Shown here piece after piece: positions 1-8,689 of a stretch of 64,000 bases of DNA; the stretch's first letter is position 1; each line of letters begins with the position of its first letter. The position numbers and the translations under genes are program-made. This stretch comes from JAHBTB01 sp964451255 (lineage in GTDB: Bacteria > Armatimonadota > Fimbriimonadia > Fimbriimonadales > Fimbriimonadaceae). Below the pieces are notes generated by a model. The model saw only the letters and a list, made by a program, of their open reading frames with translations. It was not told the DNA's origin and did not search any database. The stretch covers positions 1 through 64,000 of the forward strand of contig CAYVHL010000005.1 of assembly GCA_964451255.1 (NCBI GenBank), written 5' to 3'.

Positions 1-51
1 CTGATCGCCACTGAAGCGCTCGTCTTGTGGGCGATCGAGGTGACGCGGAGC
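1..51 (-). pseudogene. fragment of an RHS/YD-repeat gene at the window edge
   Basis: Bases 3-51 align with bases 1841-1890 of the RHS gene further right, with about four mismatches and one gap. The similarity stops abruptly after about base 51. It is therefore the end of another RHS copy, or a piece left by recombination, whose remainder lies outside the window. No reading frame continues from it into the following 240 bases, where I see no convincing gene. Confidence 0.55.
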
Positions 52-230
52 AAGAGCCGGATGTCTATCTCGACGGCTCGGTCTGCTTGGGCTCGGCGGA
101 GTGCGGCGGACACTGCAGTGAATCTAGATACGGTCGAGGTGGTTCACGGGGCGCGGCGGGTTTCGTTTACCAAAGTGAGAGGGAGACGGTCGCCGCGGCT
201 GTCTACTGGGGATGGTGCCTGACCCCTCAT

Positions 231-254
231 GCACTGGTTTTACCAGTGCCACCC
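231..254. repeat. REP-like palindrome (family 1)
   Basis: A 24-nt palindromic element of the type GGTGGCACTGGT-N-ACCAGTGC, read here on the minus strand. Close copies recur at 10.9-12.6 kb, 24.9 kb and 25.5 kb, and inside the gene at 36.4-37.5 kb. It lies 3' of the small membrane-protein gene ending at 293. Confidence 0.7.
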
Positions 255-292
255 AATCCGCAGAGGGTGGTGGGCCACCCGCCCTCGCATCG

Positions 293-475
293 TTACTTCT
301 GCTTAGATGCCTGTTCAAGTTTGGCCTGAATAGCGTTCACCCGGTCAACCAAGCTGTCTTGGTCGGCGAGCTGCCGGCCCCACGCCCACACGATCACGGC
401 TGTTGAAGCTGCGAGCAACACAAAAAGCCACGTGAGCACGAGCAGGTGCACGGCAAGTTTCTCTGGTTGCTTCAA
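293..475 (-). CDS. small single-pass membrane protein (60 aa), candidate RHS partner
   Basis: I chose the TTG at 475 because it follows a strong ribosome-binding site (GGAGAAGGAGG, complement of 483-493) by 7 nt. It also overlaps the stop of the gene before it within ATTGA. The protein has a short hydrophilic start, one hydrophobic segment (about residues 8-30: LAVHLLVLTWLFVLL and onward) and a charged helical tail. No family is recognised. It is third in a three-gene overlapping cluster behind the RHS gene. By analogy with polymorphic toxin loci it might be an immunity protein or a membrane tether, but that is inference from position only. Confidence 0.55.
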   Translation of the reverse strand: MKQPEKLAVHLLVLTWLFVLLAASTAVIVWAWGRQLADQDSLVDRVNAIQAKLEQASKQK

Positions 476-660
476 TTCCGTACCTCCTTCTCCGCAGAAG
501 CGACGGCAGTTCTTATGCCATCCCTGGTGTCCGAAACTTGTTTCAGCTTCAACACAAGGATGAGGTCGGCGACCCCACAAACGAACGCTAACGCATAGCA
601 AGTAGCAAGGAGCGCGATGTGGCGCCTCGCGGCACGAGTGAATGCCTCCCTACTTTCCAT
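472..660 (-). CDS. small single-pass membrane protein (62 aa), overlaps RHS stop
   Basis: The ATG at 660 lies inside the end of the RHS gene, whose stop is at 650-652, so the two are probably translationally coupled. The protein starts with a basic segment (MESREAFTRAARRHIALL), followed by one long hydrophobic helix (residues about 16-38) and a polar tail. The 3' end carries the ribosome-binding site of the next gene and overlaps its start. No homologous family is recognised. The position directly behind an RHS C-terminus is where immunity genes usually sit, but neither size nor sequence proves that role. Confidence 0.55.
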   Translation of the reverse strand: MESREAFTRAARRHIALLATCYALAFVCGVADLILVLKLKQVSDTRDGIRTAVASAEKEVRN

Positions 661-3600
661 TGCCCTTCTCCTTGCTCATTTCCGCCTCCTCTTCAATGAT
701 GGTCTTTAGGCCGGACAACAGATCATACACGTCCCCCGCCCCCTCTACTGCAGTGTCCAACCCTTTGCTTATGACTGTGCCTGCATATTGGTCTTTAGCG
801 ACATCGCCAACGTATTTGCCAATATGCTTGTTCCAGTCCCGAAACTCCTTGGGGTAAGCGTGAGTTGGGGGTGGATCTTCCGGACTTTCCGCATCATCAA
901 GGCTCTTCTTGAGCGCTGGAGCGACCTTCCTATTCCCTTCATCCAGTATGTTCTTAAGACCGACCACAATCGCAACCGCTGCAACTACCGCAACTATGAT
1001 GAGCCAGACGAAGTGTCCTTCGGGATCGGTGGCGACGGTTGGTCTATCGTTGCAGTACGCGTACCAGTTCCGTCCATCCTTGGCGTGGTCGCGGGTAAGG
1101 AACCGCCCGGTGCCCGGGTCGTAGTAGCGGTGGCCGAGGAGCTTGAGCCCGCTGGCGTCCTCTTGGTAGCCGTAGCCCCCAGCGAAGCCGAACGGGCCCA
1201 CAGGCGTCCCGGTCGAGGAGACGAGGAGCCCGAAGGCGTCGTAGCTCCGGGTCCCCGTCACGGCCTGGGCCGAGTTGGTCTGCACCTTGGTGGTGCCCAG
1301 GTGGTCGTGGGAGTCGAAGGTGGTCGCTCCTGAGCGTCGCTGGGACACGCCCGGCGTGTAGGCGGCCGCGCCGTCGGAGAGCACCGGCGCGGTGACCCCG
1401 GCCCCGTCGCGCTTGTATGTGGCCGAGCCGGACGTGCCGCTCGCGCCCACCCTGGTGTCGAGGCCGTTGTAGGTGTAGGTGTCGCTCCCTCCGCCCGGGT
1501 AGGCGATCGAGGTCACCCGGTCTTCGTAGTCGTAGGTGAGGGTCGTGGTGTTTCCGCCGCTCACCACGGTCTTGGTGCGCCCGGCCGCGTCGTAGGTGTA
1601 GGTCTTGGCCCCGGCGGCGGTCATCTTGTCGCCGTCGTCGTAGGTGTAGCTCTCGGTCGTGCCGTTCAGGGTCTTGGTCAGGCGGTTGCCGTTGGCGTCG
1701 TAGGTGTACGTGCAGGCGTATCCGGTCCGGCTCTCGCCCGTCAGCTGGTCGGCGTGGTCGTAGGTGTAGGTCGTGGCGACCCCGTCCACCGTCTTGCTGG
1801 ACATGTCCCCCGCGCCGTCGTAGACGTAGCTCTCAGACGAGATCGCCACCGACCCGCTCGTCTTGTGGGCGATCAAGGTGACGCGGGAGCGCGAGTCATA
1901 GCCGTAGTCGGTCGTCTGGCCGGTCGCGAACGTCTGCCTTGACGTCCGCCCGTCGGTGTCGTACGTCCAGCTCGTGGTCTCGCTGTACGGGTTGGCGAGG
2001 GAAGTCGGGCGCCCGGCGTTGTCGTAACCGTAGGTCGTCGTGCCGACGCCCTCGACCATCGTGGCCCGGCGGTCGGCGTTGTCGTAGGTGTAGGACATGT
2101 TGCCTTGCGGCGTGTTCAGGGCGGTCACCCGCGAAGCGTTGTCGTACGTCCAGCCGGTCGTGCCGGTCGCGTCCACCATCGAGGTGCGCCGGTCGGCGTT
2201 GTCGTAGCCGAAAGTCGTGTCGGTACCCGTCGGGTAGTCCACCGTCGTCTGGCGACCCGCGTTGTCGAAGACGTAGTCGATGGTCTGCGAGAGAGGGTTG
2301 GTGTAGGCGGTGACGTCCCCGTTGCCGTCGTGGCTCCAGCTTTCGAGGGCGGTGTCCGGCATGGTGAGGCTGGCGACCTCGCCGCGGTTCGTGAACGTGT
2401 ACGTGCGGACCTTGCCGCGCCCGTTGGTGACGGTGGTGCGGCGGTCGGCGTTGTCATAGCCGTAGCTCTCGACGTCCCCGACGCCGTTGGTGAAGCTGGT
2501 CAGGCGACCCGCGTCGTCGTATGTGTAGCTGACGCTATGGCCGTTCTCGTCGGTCTTGCTCGTCACGTCGCCGACGGCGTCGTAGGAAGTCGTCGCAGAC
2601 GTGCTGTCCGCGTGGGTGGCGACGGTAGGCCTGTCCCAGACGTCGTAGCTTTGGCTCTCGGTGTCGCCCAGGGCGTCCTGCACGGACGTCAGGCGGCCGA
2701 GGCTGTCGTAGGCCATCGTCGTGACGATGCTGGTCGGGTCGGTGACGGTGGCGAGGTCGCCGTCCGTGTCGTATGTGAAGTTGGTGGTGTGGTTGAGGGC
2801 GTCTTTGGTGTTGGAGACCAGGCCGTAGGAGCCGATCGTGTCGGTGCGCTGGACGTGGCTCAGCGGGTCGGTGACCGTGAGCAGGTTGCCGCTGGCGTCG
2901 TATGTGTAAGTCGTCGTGTGGCTGAGGGCGTCCTGGGCTGTCAGGCACTCGTTCTGGGAGTTGTACGTATAGGTCTGGACGTGGCTCAACGGGTCGGTCT
3001 GGGTGAGCAGGTTGCCCATCGAGTCGTAGGTGTAGCCCCAAACTTTGCCGCGCTTGTCGGTGAGCGAGGTGACCTCGTTGCTGCTGTTGCGGGCGGTGTA
3101 GCTGACGCTGAATCCGGACTTGTCGGTCTGGCTGGTGAGCTTGCCGCCTGAGTAGTGGTCGACGTCCGTATGGGAAAGCGGGTCGCTGACGGTGGTGGAA
3201 CTAAAGGCGTACGTGTAGGTCGTGGCGTGGCCCAGGGGGTCCGTCTCGGTGTCGAGGGAGCCGTCGGAATAGTAGGTCGCCGACCAGACCTTGCCGCGCC
3301 GGTCCGTGTGGCTGGTGATCCGGTGGGCCGTGTAGGCGAACTGGTCCGTGTAGGTGGCGCCGCTCAGCAAGGGCCAGGTGACGGTGGACAGGTCGCCGCT
3401 GCCGTCAAGGGTGAAGCTCCAGGTGCGGCCGGTGTGGTCGACGATCGACGTGACCTTGTTGCTCCCGTTGTAGTTGAGGGTGACGTAGCGGCCGGTGGGG
3501 TCGGTGACCTTGGTGCAGTAGTTGCCGCCGTTGAGCGTGAGGGTGGTGGCGTTGCCGTTGCGGTCGGTCACGCTGTCGCAAAAGCCTGCGGTGGTGAAGT

Positions 3601-4324
3601 GAAAGACGGTCTGGTCTTTCTTGGTCAGCTTCCAGGTGTTGTCGCCGTTCTTGACGAGCTTGTCGTAGACGCCGGCGGGGGCGGTGAAGGTGCTGGTCCC
3701 GGTGTACGGGACGCAGAGGCCGTCGCCCCAGTGGACGACCGGGTTGCTCGCCAAGCTGTTGATATAGATGTCGTAGGTCCAAGTCCAACCGTAGCCGAAC
3801 TCGTCGTTGTAGTTGGTCTCGGAGTTGTGGTAGAGGGTGAAGTCGAGGGTCTTGCCGCCGCGGACTCTCCAGCCGAGCAGGTTGACGGCGGTGAGCTTGT
3901 CGCCGTTTCCGGTGTTGACACGCCCCCCGCTGACCGGGGCCGAACCCTCCCACGGGTAACTCGCGCCTGGGGCAACCGCGACGGCCACCGTGTGGGACGT
4001 GAAGCACGCGGAAGGGGTCACAGATGCAAGAAGGTCGGCAGACGCCTCCGGCGAATCGAGCCCGGCCGACCGCCCAGGCGACCACACTCCTCCCCGCGTG
4101 GAGGGTGAACGGCCTGGCACGAGCCCCAAGTAGGGTGTCGTGGGTCTGTCGGTGAACTGTCCGTGCAACCTGGCCAGCTCCGCGGCTTTCTGGCCCAAGG
4201 CTTGCAGGCCGGCGTTGACCCCGTAGCCGTAGGTGCTGTAGGCGAAGGCGAGAGACAAGCCGACGCAGAACGCGCGCAGCCATGGCTTCGGCCGGGAATC
4301 ACGAAAACTCACGAACAGGTTCAT
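650..4324 (-). CDS. RHS/YD-repeat secreted protein (1224 aa)
   Basis: An N-terminal basic and hydrophobic segment (about residues 15-35) suggests export. Residues about 150-1030 hold dozens of YD repeats of the form YD-x-x-G-x, such as TYTYDANGNRL and YGYDNADRRT. They end in the RHS core hallmark near residues 1060-1100 (GHRYYDPGTGRFLTRD, then a DPEG). The 121 residues after the core form the variable tip. It starts with a strongly hydrophobic stretch (HFVWLIIVAVVAAVAIVVGL, residues 1104-1123), followed by a charged region with no toxin fold I recognise. RHS cores build a shell around the C-terminal tip. Two tiny membrane-protein genes overlap its 3' end. Another RHS fragment lies at the window edge and copy A of the dispersed family lies directly upstream. 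Confidence 0.9.
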   Translation of the reverse strand: MNLFVSFRDSRPKPWLRAFCVGLSLAFAYSTYGYGVNAGLQALGQKAAELARLHGQFTDRPTTPYLGLVPGRSPSTRGGVWSPGRSAGLDSPEASADLLASVTPSACFTSHTVAVAVAPGASYPWEGSAPVSGGRVNTGNGDKLTAVNLLGWRVRGGKTLDFTLYHNSETNYNDEFGYGWTWTYDIYINSLASNPVVHWGDGLCVPYTGTSTFTAPAGVYDKLVKNGDNTWKLTKKDQTVFHFTTAGFCDSVTDRNGNATTLTLNGGNYCTKVTDPTGRYVTLNYNGSNKVTSIVDHTGRTWSFTLDGSGDLSTVTWPLLSGATYTDQFAYTAHRITSHTDRRGKVWSATYYSDGSLDTETDPLGHATTYTYAFSSTTVSDPLSHTDVDHYSGGKLTSQTDKSGFSVSYTARNSSNEVTSLTDKRGKVWGYTYDSMGNLLTQTDPLSHVQTYTYNSQNECLTAQDALSHTTTYTYDASGNLLTVTDPLSHVQRTDTIGSYGLVSNTKDALNHTTNFTYDTDGDLATVTDPTSIVTTMAYDSLGRLTSVQDALGDTESQSYDVWDRPTVATHADSTSATTSYDAVGDVTSKTDENGHSVSYTYDDAGRLTSFTNGVGDVESYGYDNADRRTTVTNGRGKVRTYTFTNRGEVASLTMPDTALESWSHDGNGDVTAYTNPLSQTIDYVFDNAGRQTTVDYPTGTDTTFGYDNADRRTSMVDATGTTGWTYDNASRVTALNTPQGNMSYTYDNADRRATMVEGVGTTTYGYDNAGRPTSLANPYSETTSWTYDTDGRTSRQTFATGQTTDYGYDSRSRVTLIAHKTSGSVAISSESYVYDGAGDMSSKTVDGVATTYTYDHADQLTGESRTGYACTYTYDANGNRLTKTLNGTTESYTYDDGDKMTAAGAKTYTYDAAGRTKTVVSGGNTTTLTYDYEDRVTSIAYPGGGSDTYTYNGLDTRVGASGTSGSATYKRDGAGVTAPVLSDGAAAYTPGVSQRRSGATTFDSHDHLGTTKVQTNSAQAVTGTRSYDAFGLLVSSTGTPVGPFGFAGGYGYQEDASGLKLLGHRYYDPGTGRFLTRDHAKDGRNWYAYCNDRPTVATDPEGHFVWLIIVAVVAAVAIVVGLKNILDEGNRKVAPALKKSLDDAESPEDPPPTHAYPKEFRDWNKHIGKYVGDVAKDQYAGTVISKGLDTAVEGAGDVYDLLSGLKTIIEEEAEMSKEKGNGK

Positions 4325-4511
4325 AGGTCACTCCACGCAATTGTACGTAGCAAGCCAAACTTTGCGAGTCTACAGCACGCTAGACGTAAGCACAAGGTTT
4401 GATGCTTAGAATCTATTAATAACGAGAAGGCGGGTTTTGGGATTCTGGGCGGGACAGGACGGGTACGACCAATACGTCTGACAGCCCTGCGATGTCGGGT
4501 TTACGGTCGGG

Positions 4512-5291
4512 TCAGGGCGCGGGCAAGGTATCGGGCAGAGCGACAAGCATGGTGGATCGGCCGGTGGCAGGGTCGACGAAGCGGTAGGCGGCGGCGTAGC
4601 AGCCTGGCTCGACGGGGATCGTGGCGGTGAGGTTTTCGGGTGTGAAGGCGACGAAGGCTTGGGTGCGGTAGTCGCGGGGTTTGGGGGTGCGGTTGGGGGA
4701 GGGGAGTGGTTGGAGGAGGAGTTCGGTGATGACGCCGGGGGCGTTGGGGGCGGAGGCGGTGAAGGTGACGTTGTGGGGCTCTTGGGGTGTTTTTAGTTTC
4801 CGGTTTTCGGTTTTCGGGTGCTCCGGAACCTCCCCCTGGCTCATTCCTGGGCCCCGGCATTCGCCGGGATGACGGGAGGGGGAAACCGGACTCGCTTCCA
4901 TCGACGCTTTCACGGTGATGGTGTCGCCGAGGAAATCCTGGGTCGGGGGTGGGAAGGGAAGCTGGGCGTCGGGGTCGACCTGGAGGAGTTTGGTGGCCAG
5001 GCCGGTGAAGACGGCGACGGCGGAGGGGCTGTAGGTGTGGCCGGTGACGGGGTCTGTCTTGGTGCGGGAGCGGGCGTAGGCTCGCCAGGCTTCGGCGCGG
5101 GTGGGCGGCATGTCGCGGTAGGCGGCGGTGGCCCGGGCGAGGTCGTTGCGTACGGCCCGCTGGGCGGGGGTGTCGGGGTTGCGGGGGACGACGCGGGGAC
5201 GGATGACGAGGCCAGTGGGCGATCCTTGGGCGACGACGTCGCCGGCTTTGCCCCGCAGGTCGCTGAAGGCGACGGAGAGAGCGGCTTTCAT
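4512..5291 (-). CDS. dispersed unknown family, copy A (259 aa), with in-frame repeat insert
   Basis: The N-terminus MKAALSVAFSDLRGKAGDVV is shared with copies B, C and E. So are the later blocks RPRV..NP.TPAQ..VR, AWRAYA, VTG..Y.P, GLA.K.LQV, VTFTAS, TELLLQPL..NRTP and YAAAYRFV. No named function is recognised. The layout (short conserved N-terminal half, beta-rich Ig-like C-terminal half) is reminiscent of Bacteroidota DUF6266 proteins, but that link is unproven. Compared with copy B, about 41 residues are inserted between the motifs ASMEA and VTFTAS. They are encoded by common intergenic repeats, including one that translates as RHPGECRGPG. No signal peptide is obvious. Three 11-bp-spaced motifs lie 45 bp upstream. 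Confidence 0.8.
   Translation of the reverse strand: MKAALSVAFSDLRGKAGDVVAQGSPTGLVIRPRVVPRNPDTPAQRAVRNDLARATAAYRDMPPTRAEAWRAYARSRTKTDPVTGHTYSPSAVAVFTGLATKLLQVDPDAQLPFPPPTQDFLGDTITVKASMEASPVSPSRHPGECRGPGMSQGEVPEHPKTENRKLKTPQEPHNVTFTASAPNAPGVITELLLQPLPSPNRTPKPRDYRTQAFVAFTPENLTATIPVEPGCYAAAYRFVDPATGRSTMLVALPDTLPAP
4771..4893 (-). repeat. intergenic-type repeats inserted in frame in copy A
   Basis: Bases 4842-4874 form the palindromic element CATTCCTGGGCCCCGG..CCGGGATGACGG, a widespread bacterial intergenic repeat that reads RHPGECRGP in this frame. Next to it, 4791-4820 is a run of imperfect GGTTTTC units. Copy B lacks the whole segment, which sits between two conserved motifs, so the repeats were acquired without breaking the frame. 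Confidence 0.7.
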
Positions 5292-5335
5292 GTTTGTTAT
5301 GGTTGGCTGGTTGGCGAGGTCTCGTTAGGCGTGGA

Positions 5336-5364
5336 CACGCATTGGACACGCATTGGACAGGCAT
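5336..5364 (-). promoter_or_regulatory. three 11-bp-spaced heptamers upstream of copy A
   Basis: CACGCAT at 5336-5342, CACGCAT at 5347-5353 and CAGGCAT at 5358-5364, exactly 11 bp apart, so on one face of the helix. The nearest motif starts 45 nt from the ATG at 5291. Copy E has the same three-motif layout at the same distance. Candidate activator-binding or tandem regulatory site. Confidence 0.5.
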
Positions 5365-5519
5365 TTTGCAGGGATGGGGTTTGGGGTTCGGGGTGTGGGG
5401 TCTGGGGACGGGAGGGGAGTGCCTTCTCTCCGTGCACCCGGATCTCGAAACCTTGACCAAGTGTGGCAAAGAAGTGTTGTGACAACTAGGAAAACGCAGC
5501 TCAAATGAACCAGCTCAAC

Positions 5520-6380
5520 TCAGCCCTTCGCGCCGGTCGTGGCGATGCCCTGGATGAAGGTCTTCTGCGCGAAGAAGAACAGGACGACCACGGGCAGGGT
5601 GAAGACGGTCGCCCCCGCCATGAGCAACGCCCATTGGCCGCCCCGTTGGGACATGAACTGCTGGAGCCCGTAGGCGACGGTGTACATGTGCGGGTCGTTC
5701 AGGTAGAGCAGGGGGCCAAGGAAGTCGTTCCATGTGCCGATGAACTGGAACAGGGCGCATGTGGCCAGCGCGGGCTTCGCCAGGGGCAGGACGACGGTGG
5801 TGAAGATCCGTCCCTCGTGGGCGCCGTCGAGTCGGGCTGCCTCCAGCATCTCGTCCGGCAAAGTCCGAAAGAACTGGGTGAGCAGGAAGACATAGAAGGG
5901 CGCGGCGAAGAACGCGGGCACGAACAACGGCAGATACGTCCCGTACCAACCAAGCTGGCGGAACATGGCGAACACCGGCACCATCGTCACTTGGGGCGGG
6001 ATCGCCATCGTCGAGACCATCAGGAGGAAGAGCGGCTTGCTGCCTGCGAACTTCAACTTCGCAAAGCCGTAGGCCACCAACGAACTGCTCATGATCGCGC
6101 CGACGATCGTCGCCAGGCATAGGAACACGGAGTTCCGAAGGTAAGCGCGGAAGGGGACCGTCGTCATGGCGTCGCCATAGTTGGCCCAGCGGACCGGGTG
6201 GGGCAAGAGGTTGTGGAGGCTCAGACCTGCCGCGCCTGCCCCCTCCCTTGGGAATATCTGGGCGTCCGTCTTGAGCGAGGTCGAGACCATCCACAGCATC
6301 GGCATCAGGGCAGGCAGGCTCAGGGCGAGAAGGGTGGCGACGATGAGCCACTTTTGAACGGGTGTGAGCCTCTTAGTCAC
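5520..6380 (-). CDS. ABC sugar transporter permease, MalG-type (286 aa)
   Basis: Six hydrophobic segments, with the permease EAA-loop region near residues 190-210 (EAARLDGAHEGRIFTTVVLPLAKPAL), which contacts the ATPase. N-terminal residues PVQKWLIVATLLALSLPALMPMLWM are typical of the MalG/UgpE family. The GTG start at 6380 overlaps the stop of the binding-protein gene, so the three genes are one translationally coupled operon. No ATPase gene is nearby, so a shared MsiK/UgpC-type ATPase elsewhere is likely. The substrate cannot be told from the sequence. Sugars are the usual cargo, and the neighbouring Gfo/Idh dehydrogenase supports this. Confidence 0.9.
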   Translation of the reverse strand: MTKRLTPVQKWLIVATLLALSLPALMPMLWMVSTSLKTDAQIFPREGAGAAGLSLHNLLPHPVRWANYGDAMTTVPFRAYLRNSVFLCLATIVGAIMSSSLVAYGFAKLKFAGSKPLFLLMVSTMAIPPQVTMVPVFAMFRQLGWYGTYLPLFVPAFFAAPFYVFLLTQFFRTLPDEMLEAARLDGAHEGRIFTTVVLPLAKPALATCALFQFIGTWNDFLGPLLYLNDPHMYTVAYGLQQFMSQRGGQWALLMAGATVFTLPVVVLFFFAQKTFIQGIATTGAKG

Positions 6381-7707
6381 GGTAGTTGCCCAGCCTCCTC
6401 TGGTGGTCGATCTCTTTGCGGACGTTGACGTCCAGTCGCCTGAGCGCCGCCTCGGGCGTAAGGGTCATGTGCATGCCAGCGTCGTCTGCCTTCTGGATCT
6501 GGTCGGAGACGTAGCTCTGCAAGGGGCCGACCGGGTTGGGTACGAGGTTCGGGCTCTTGACCAGGTCGACGAACGTTTGGAACTGCGGGTACTTGGCGAC
6601 GTACGCTTTGTAGCTCTTGCTGGCCGCCACCCGGTCGCAGTAGGGAAGCCAGCCCATTTCACCTATGTTCTTGCCGCCCGCCTCGGCGTCCGTGAAACCG
6701 ATCCAGAACTTCATGAACGCCCAGGCCCCTTCGGGGCACTTGGCGGCGGTGGGGATGACCAGGTAGTTCGCCGCCGTCCCGCTTGCCAAGGGCTTGCCCC
6801 CCGGCCCCGGGGGGAGCGGCGCGACACAATAGTCGAGGTCCGGCGCGACCTCGTTGGTCTGCTTCACCTTCCACTGTCCGTCGAGGAGGATGGAGTAGTT
6901 CCCGGTGAGCAGGGGCGCGTTCATGCCCGTGTCCGCGGGCTGGGCGGCCAGGAACCGGGCTACGTTGTCCTTGCCCAGCCTCTTCACCTGGCCCACCATG
7001 AACTGCAGCGCGTCCAGATTGGCGGTGGTGTCGAGAAGCATCTCCGGTTGCGTCTCGAACCGTCCGCCGAAGATCGGCACCCAGTTCGGGAGGCCCTGGG
7101 GTAAGAAGCCGACCCTTTTCAGGTTGCCGTCCTTGTCCTTTCGATCGAGCTTCTTGCCGAGTTCGACCAGTTCGTCCAAGGTCTGCGGCAAGTGGTTGCG
7201 GTCGACCCCGACCTCGCGCAGATGGTCCAGGCGATAGTAGACGGCGTTGCAGTCGATTCCGGCCACCGCGCACATGATCTTCCCGCGGTACGTCGCGTAC
7301 TTCCGGAAGATCGGGTACGCCTCACGTTCGAACTGCGCCTTCTCCGCCGGGGTCATGATGTCCTGCAACGGTTGGATCAGCCCCTTGTCCGTCCAGGTGC
7401 CTAGGATCGGGTTCCACTGGCTGAGCAAGTCTGGCGTGTCTCCCCCTGCAGCCGAGAGAAGGAACTTGCTCACCGCCCCGTCTGCCGGGACATAGAGCGG
7501 CACGACCTCGTACTCGTCTTGGCTTTCGTTGAAACGCTTGCAGATGCCCTCGACGACCGGCCCCCACTCCGCTGCCCACATGTGCCAGAAACGGACGACC
7601 TTCCGCCCATGGTAGTGCACCGGGGCGGGGGGAGGCGGCAACAGGAACGCTGCCGCCGCCAGAGCGAGAACCCCCGCGACGACCATCGGCAACTTGACCC
7701 TAGCCAT
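6373..7707 (-). CDS. ABC sugar transporter extracellular binding protein (444 aa)
   Basis: A hydrophobic N-terminal segment (MARVKLPMVVAGVLALAAAAFLL) acts as signal or anchor; I see no lipobox cysteine. The mature part starts VRFWHMWAAEWGPVVEGICKRFNESQDEYEV, the usual opening of family 1 extracellular solute-binding proteins. Later blocks (SGTAANYLVIPTAAKCPEGAWAFMKFW) also fit. It captures the sugar outside the membrane and delivers it to the two permeases. Its start overlaps the stop of the MalF-type permease and its stop overlaps the start of the MalG-type permease. Confidence 0.9.
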   Translation of the reverse strand: MARVKLPMVVAGVLALAAAAFLLPPPPAPVHYHGRKVVRFWHMWAAEWGPVVEGICKRFNESQDEYEVVPLYVPADGAVSKFLLSAAGGDTPDLLSQWNPILGTWTDKGLIQPLQDIMTPAEKAQFEREAYPIFRKYATYRGKIMCAVAGIDCNAVYYRLDHLREVGVDRNHLPQTLDELVELGKKLDRKDKDGNLKRVGFLPQGLPNWVPIFGGRFETQPEMLLDTTANLDALQFMVGQVKRLGKDNVARFLAAQPADTGMNAPLLTGNYSILLDGQWKVKQTNEVAPDLDYCVAPLPPGPGGKPLASGTAANYLVIPTAAKCPEGAWAFMKFWIGFTDAEAGGKNIGEMGWLPYCDRVAASKSYKAYVAKYPQFQTFVDLVKSPNLVPNPVGPLQSYVSDQIQKADDAGMHMTLTPEAALRRLDVNVRKEIDHQRRLGNYRD

Positions 7708-8587
7708 AGGTCACCCACTTCGACTGTAGCTTGAACAGCAGAGCGGTCACCCCCATGACGATGATCACCAGTATCCACGCCATCGCGCAGGCGTAGCCCA
7801 TGTCCAGGTAGTTCCAGGCCCGCTGGAACAGATACAGCGCGTAGAAAGTCGTGCTCCCCTCAGGCCCGCCCTTCGTCATCACGTACGCTTCCGTGAAGTA
7901 CTGGAACGAGCCGATCACCCCCATCACCACGTTGAAGAAGATCACCGGCGAGATAGAGGGCAGCGTCACCGCCTTCAGCTTCTGCACCGGCCCCGCCCCG
8001 TCGATAGTCGCCGCCTCGTAGAGGTGCGCCGGCACGTCCTTGATCGAAGCCAGGTAGATCACCATGCTGTTCCCGACCCCCCAGACCGACATGAACACGA
8101 AGGTCCACGGCGCCCAGTTCGGGTCTTGCAGCCACGAGGGCCCCTTGATCCCCACCAGAGCCAAGATCTGGTTCACCAGGCCGATCTCCGGGTTCAACAG
8201 CCAGTTGAACACCACCGCGTTCGCCACCATCGGGACCACGCTCGGCAGATAGAACACCGTCCGGAAGACCGCCTGCCCCTTGATCTCCGCGCTCAACAGA
8301 AGAGCGAGCGTCACCCCGACCACCACCCCCAGCGGCACCGCCACCGCCGAATACCGTAGCGTCACCATCAGCGACTGCCAGAAAAGCGGGTCCTCCTGGA
8401 GCAGGGCGTGGTAGTTCGCCATCCCCACCCAGCGAGGCGGGTTCACGATGTCATAGCTCGTGAATGATAGGTAGATGCTCCGCAGGAACGGCCAGGCCGT
8501 GAACACCACGAACCCGAACAGCCACGGGCTGATAAAGAGGTAGCCCGGCGCGTGCGACCGCCAGGTCTTCCGGGCCTTGGCGCTCAC
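7700..8587 (-). CDS. ABC sugar transporter permease, MalF/UgpA-type (295 aa)
   Basis: I chose the GTG at 8587 because the family starts just before the first membrane helix (APGYLFISPWLFGFVVFTAWPFLRSIYLSFTSYDI). A GTG at 8590 is equally possible. The reading frame stays open much further upstream, but that part overlaps the divergent dehydrogenase antisense and has no family similarity. Six membrane segments are visible. The EAA loop lies near the sequence LYEAATIDGAGPVQKLKAVT. First gene of the three-gene importer operon, facing away from the Gfo/Idh gene across about 100 bp that should hold both promoters. Confidence 0.88.
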   Translation of the reverse strand: MSAKARKTWRSHAPGYLFISPWLFGFVVFTAWPFLRSIYLSFTSYDIVNPPRWVGMANYHALLQEDPLFWQSLMVTLRYSAVAVPLGVVVGVTLALLLSAEIKGQAVFRTVFYLPSVVPMVANAVVFNWLLNPEIGLVNQILALVGIKGPSWLQDPNWAPWTFVFMSVWGVGNSMVIYLASIKDVPAHLYEAATIDGAGPVQKLKAVTLPSISPVIFFNVVMGVIGSFQYFTEAYVMTKGGPEGSTTFYALYLFQRAWNYLDMGYACAMAWILVIIVMGVTALLFKLQSKWVTYG

Positions 8588-8689
8588 CACCGCCCGCCCC
8601 CGCCGCCCGTCGCACAGACCATCGTCGCCTCCACCCAGACTGTACCCAGCGGCAGGCCCGCCGCCGACCTGGGTATATCTGGTTCCGAC

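Noticed and set aside
2105..4108. Plus-strand frames opposite the RHS gene, rich in Val, Gly and Arg
   Set aside because: Periodic composition mirrors the YD repeats on the other strand. No start signal or family.
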